The notes below the pieces were generated by a model that searched no databases, had not been told where the DNA came from, and worked only from the letters and a program-made list of their open reading frames with translations. Shown one piece after another: positions 60,814 through 64,000 of a stretch of 64,000 nucleotides of DNA. The stretch lies in the NCBI GenBank assembly GCA_963969395.1, contig OZ017804.1, positions 16,430,001 through 16,494,000 of the forward strand, given 5' to 3'. Within the stretch, counting starts at the first letter, position 1. Each line of letters begins with the position of its first letter. The stretch comes from Pseudoscleropodium purum (taxonomy: Eukaryota > Streptophyta > Bryopsida > Hypnales > Brachytheciaceae). The position numbers and the translations under genes were made by a program.

Positions 60814-61936
60814 ATGACGAGGATTAGTCCTGCAGCGGCACTGCAGAGTGAGGCAGTTTTTGACTCCTTTCAACCTGCTGAAGTGCTCCGAGAGCCCTTC
60901 GAGCTTGACCAGCCTATTCAGTGTCCGTCGCCCGAGTCAAGTATCTTGGAGGTAAATCCTGAAGTTACTTGCAGACTTGTCAATATGCCATTCAAACTGA
61001 ATCATTGAATCTGTTTTTCTCTGTTACCACACCTCACAGTTAGCGACTGTTCTGAATGCTTTATTTCTAGACTATCATTATTATTTGTTTTCCTTGTGAT
61101 GGTACCTCGAATCTCTGCGACCGCTGGGTAACGGGCGTGCTTGGTAGTTTGTACCATTGGTAAGCCCTCGGGGAGGAGGTTGAGCATTAATTTCTTGCCA
61201 TTCCGACCCACTGAGTGGAAGATATCTAAGAGTTTCAAGAAATTGTCACTCAACATTGCAGAATCTAGAAAAGAAGAGAATCAAGGTTTCTTGGAAACTT
61301 TTCAACCTCATCTTGAAAAGAACATGGATCGCTGTGGCTTACAGGCGAATCTCACAGGTCATAGTCAAACCTCGATAAGAGGATTACTTGGTCATACTTT
61401 CACTCAATTTTGACATATGAAGTGGATGATATTGAAATTTAAACTATTTTTGTCCTAATCGAGTAGAGGAATTAGGAGAACAACCAAATAGTGGATTTCG
61501 CACAGACCATACATTGAGATAGAAGGAAGAATTTATAATAGAATTAGAAAGTCCTCACAAAAGGGGTTGTCATGTTTGTAGTTTTATGAACTAGGACTCA
61601 GCAGACAGGAAAGATCCTAAATAGCTTAAAACATAAAAATAAAAATAAAAATTGACGTGAGATATGTTAGCATGGGTTAAGCTGGAATAATTGTGGGGAG
61701 GACACAGGGCATAGTAGTAAATATGAACTCTAATTACCACAATTTCATTGCAGGAAGGTATACTATGGAGGCCAAGGATACTTGAAAACCTTCGTCGCAG
61801 AAATGACATTTGGTCTACATCAATACAGCAGGAGTCTATTTTGCGTGGAAGGATCATTCCAAACAGGCGTTCTTTGGAGCATTTTCTATTCGCAGGACAC
61901 GGCGCACCTGAATACGAATTTAGAAAAATTGCTTGA
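60814..61936 (+). CDS. Small two-exon protein of unknown function, 106 residues
   Basis: Exon 60799-60951 (start ATG 60814) and exon 61754-61936 join in phase 0 across a GT/AG intron, giving 106 residues. Residues 1-46 are acidic and Pro/Ser-rich (EAVFDSFQPAEVLREPFELD, IQCPSPESSILE). Residues 47-106 are basic and hydrophobic (EGILWRPRILENLRRRNDIW, SILRGRIIPNRRSLEHFLF, GHGAPEYEFRKIA). The clean splice, mixed composition and sharp frame end argue that it is a real gene. I do not recognise the family. There is no signal peptide or membrane segment. Open frame continues upstream of the ATG to the acceptor (DDRVG), so an additional 5' coding exon is possible. An AATAAA at 62067-62072 is a likely poly(A) signal. 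It converges on the aldo-keto reductase gene. Confidence 0.65.
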
Positions 61937-62066
61937 GTGAATTCAAAACTTATGAGAACCTTCGGTTTCTCGAGGTGCAGGTCGCATAGATGCATTTGTA
62001 AAATACTCTTTTCTTGTCCTTCAAGTTCAAGTTCCACTAGTTACTGTAGTGCGATGCCATGATGTA

Positions 62067-62072
62067 ATAAAG
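62067..62072 (+). terminator. AATAAA poly(A) signal of the small gene
   Basis: AATAAA lies 131 bases after the stop codon at 61936, within moderate-GC 3' UTR sequence. Confidence 0.5.
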
Positions 62073-62354
62073 GTAGAAGCAGAAGTTTTCACTGGCATTT
62101 AGAAGTCTCAATCCAGTGTACCTGCTTGGAAGCAGATTGTAACCAGAAGCTGTATTCCGCTTAATCTAACCATTCTGTTGTACTTCCTATGGAATAATTT
62201 TACCTATTGAAATCTTTACTTCTATTCCCTAGCATTGCTTCATAAAGATCGTGATTGATTTTACAGAATTGAAATCGACACTCAACACGGGTAGGACAAT
62301 CGCCAGAGGTAAGCGCCGTAATTTACAAATGCTTACAGAATGGGACAAACCCGC

Positions 62355-63935
62355 TTAAGCTTTACGGTACTCATCCCCACAATCTCCGATCATATCTTGC
62401 AAATCCCTTCCTCTGCTAGTAACGCTCTTAATTCTATTGTAGTCGTCCTCATCCAGCTGCAGCTTGAAAATGGCTTGAGAATCTTTGATATGCTCTTTGA
62501 GTCCTAATCTGACGCCAATCATAGAGCCCGCCACCGCAGGTTGATCGAGTATGTACCTTACAGACACAGTGGCCATGGACACCCCATGCTTCTTCGACAC
62601 CGTCTTCACCTCCCTCAGAAGCTCCTGAAACAGGTTCCATCCACCCCAAGCGTCTACCATTCGCTTGTACTTGTTAAGGGACGGAGTGTCCAGAGGTGGA
62701 CCAGCAAAAGGAACGGAAATGTTGGCATCCAGAAATTTCTCCGATATCAAGCCGCCCATCACGGTCCCATATGTGATCAATTTCACTCCCATCGTGTTGC
62801 AAAGATCCGCCATGTGAGCCTGCGGACGCATGTCTACCAGGGAATGCTGCACTTGGTTGCTCACGATCGGGATTTGGTTCTCCAGAATCAGCTGCAAGCG
62901 CTTGGTGTCGAAATTGGTCAACGCCAACGTCTTGATCTTGCCCTCCTCTTTTAAATCCGCCAAGTGCTTTAAAGCGTCGAGATAACCCTTGTCCGCGTAG
63001 TCCCACCAATGGAACTGCAGCATGTCCAAGGCCTTCACGTCCATGCGTTTCCGGGAGCGGTCTATGTTGGATTCTACGTACGCTCGAGTCATCTTCACTG
63101 GCGGTGGCACCCATTTGGTTAGCCCGCGCACTTGCGATGCAGGCTCGTCTCCCCGCTCCCGCCTCACCCTATTAATGAAGAGCCCGTACAAGTCCTCGGC
63201 TGGCCCGTCTGCGACATCATCAAAGCCACAAGAACCAAGGCAATGAGCACATGACAGGTCTGCAAATTCGTCCAAGAATCTGCAATTTCAACATTTCAGA
63301 ATTAAACCGAAATAAACCTAGAATCGTGACTTCAAAGTTCAATATCGAACCGAACTGTCAGATTTATGCTTGCCCGTGTAATTAGCTGCAGCACAGTCTT
63401 TTGAAAAACTGAGAAGCGTCCCTAAAGTCAAGTATCAAGATCTCCATAGCCAGGTTCCAGTGCAGCCAAGTATCATAGAGCTCCAAAACCAGATTCAATC
63501 CAAGTAGAGATATTACTCCCCGTCATTGTTGAAGAATGCAGAGATACAGGGACATACAAAATTGGAGACGGAAACTGGTAGAGGAAGAAATGACTTACAA
63601 TGATCGGCCATGTCGAAAGTATCAAAGCCGGCATTCACATGGCGCAGCATAGCGTCGACAGCATCGTCTCGCTCAATTCTGCCCCAACCACCGCTGGTCT
63701 GCCACATTCCATTAATCACCCGGCAGATCTCCAGTCGATCATCGCCACTGGAAACCACGGCGTGATCTGCTCGCTGCTGCTCTGAAGTGTCGACGTCCGC
63801 AGCAACGGTGGCGACCAATCTCCTCCCCACCCTACACCTGAAACTCACAGTGCTCCGGTGAACCAACTTCGCTCCTGAGAGCACTGCCACGGACGACGCC
63901 ATGGGGTACCGGGAAAGAGTGGATGCCGACGCCAT
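62355..63935 (-). CDS. Plastid-targeted aldo-keto reductase family protein
   Basis: Exons 63935-63599 and 63208-62355 join to 396 residues; the split codon restores the family's MADHYGPAEDLYG motif across the junction, which fixes the acceptor at 63210-63209. Residues 1-46 are Ser/Ala/Arg-rich with few acids, a likely chloroplast transit peptide. The AKR tetrad is present: Asp108 and Tyr113 (DMADHY), Lys144 (GLTKW) and His179 (LQFHWWDY). Other family marks are LKEEGKIKTLALTNFD, SNQVQHSLVDMRPQ, TYGTVMGGL, DAWGGWNLFQ and SMIGVRLGL. The enzyme should reduce carbonyl substrates with NAD(P)H; its substrate is unknown. Relatives in databases are often labelled flagellar radial spoke protein 5-like because Chlamydomonas RSP5 is an aldo-keto reductase, but the transit peptide argues for a plastid role here. 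A TTG six codons upstream of the ATG was not used as start. Confidence 0.93.
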
Positions 63936-64000
63936 GGCTCTCACCTCTTCCAATTTTCAATTACAACGAAAATTCCAGCTCTGGCTGATTCGAAATGACC
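63936..64000 (-). promoter_or_regulatory. 5' UTR of the aldo-keto reductase gene, truncated by window edge
   Basis: These bases lie directly upstream of the start codon; nothing specific is visible. Confidence 0.3.

Noticed and set aside
62541..62954. 137-codon plus-strand frame inside the aldo-keto reductase gene
   Set aside because: Shadow of the conserved AKR exon.
63189..63275. Upstream extension of AKR exon 2 (the frame beginning MDEFADLSCAHC)
   Set aside because: The family motif MADHYGPAEDLYG is restored only if splicing uses the acceptor at 63210-63209; the extension is intron read as open frame.
1..64000. tRNA, rRNA or CRISPR features
   Set aside because: No cloverleaf with a GGTTCGAATCC-type arm, no rRNA-like block and no regularly spaced short repeats were seen by eye; a tRNA scan would be needed to be certain.

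Overview
The window is nuclear DNA from a land plant. Spliced genes with canonical GT/AG introns sit in short GC-richer islands, separated by long AT-rich, repeat-filled stretches. A complete-looking SAS-6 gene (the centriole cartwheel protein, absent from flowering plants) implies a lineage with flagellated sperm. Together with small introns and compact genes this points to a bryophyte, most likely a moss; the exact species cannot be told from the sequence alone.

Layout: (1) 1-3416, minus: 5' two-thirds of an AKR2-type ankyrin protein, the cytosolic chaperone for chloroplast outer-envelope proteins, running off the left edge. (2) about 4.0-20.9 kb: AT-rich intergenic DNA with microsatellites, two foldback MITE-like elements and a large inverted repeat pair (14.0-14.9 kb against 17.5-18.4 kb). 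(3) 21124-22667, plus: 40S ribosomal protein S2 (uS5). (4) 22.9-26.5 kb: AT-rich intergenic. (5) 27089-33155, minus: SAS-6 in at least 16 coding exons, with a possible further upstream exon at 34460. (6) 35729-36888, minus: 60S ribosomal protein L27a (uL15). (7) 37-42 kb: AT-rich intergenic. (8) 42.2-45.3 kb, plus: pyroglutamyl-peptidase I-like protein (peptidase C15) with a 1.2-kb intron in its 5' UTR. (9) 45.3-58.3 kb: repeat-rich intergenic DNA holding a degenerate tandem array of about 245-bp units, inverted copies of it, a textbook 223-bp CACTA-type foldback MITE with a 3-bp target duplication, and a T/G-rich segment with many GCTTAAAGC-like words. (10) 60799-61936, plus: a small two-exon gene for an unrecognised protein of 106 residues. 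(11) 62355-63935, minus: a plastid-targeted aldo-keto reductase.

The genes are housekeeping or cell-biological and do not form a pathway. The two ribosomal-protein genes share telo-box elements near their 5' ends. Two genes relate to chloroplasts (AKR2 and the aldo-keto reductase) and one to motile-cell biogenesis (SAS-6). All exon borders were derived by hand from reading-frame continuity, splice signals and remembered family conservation; no alignment or transcript data were available.
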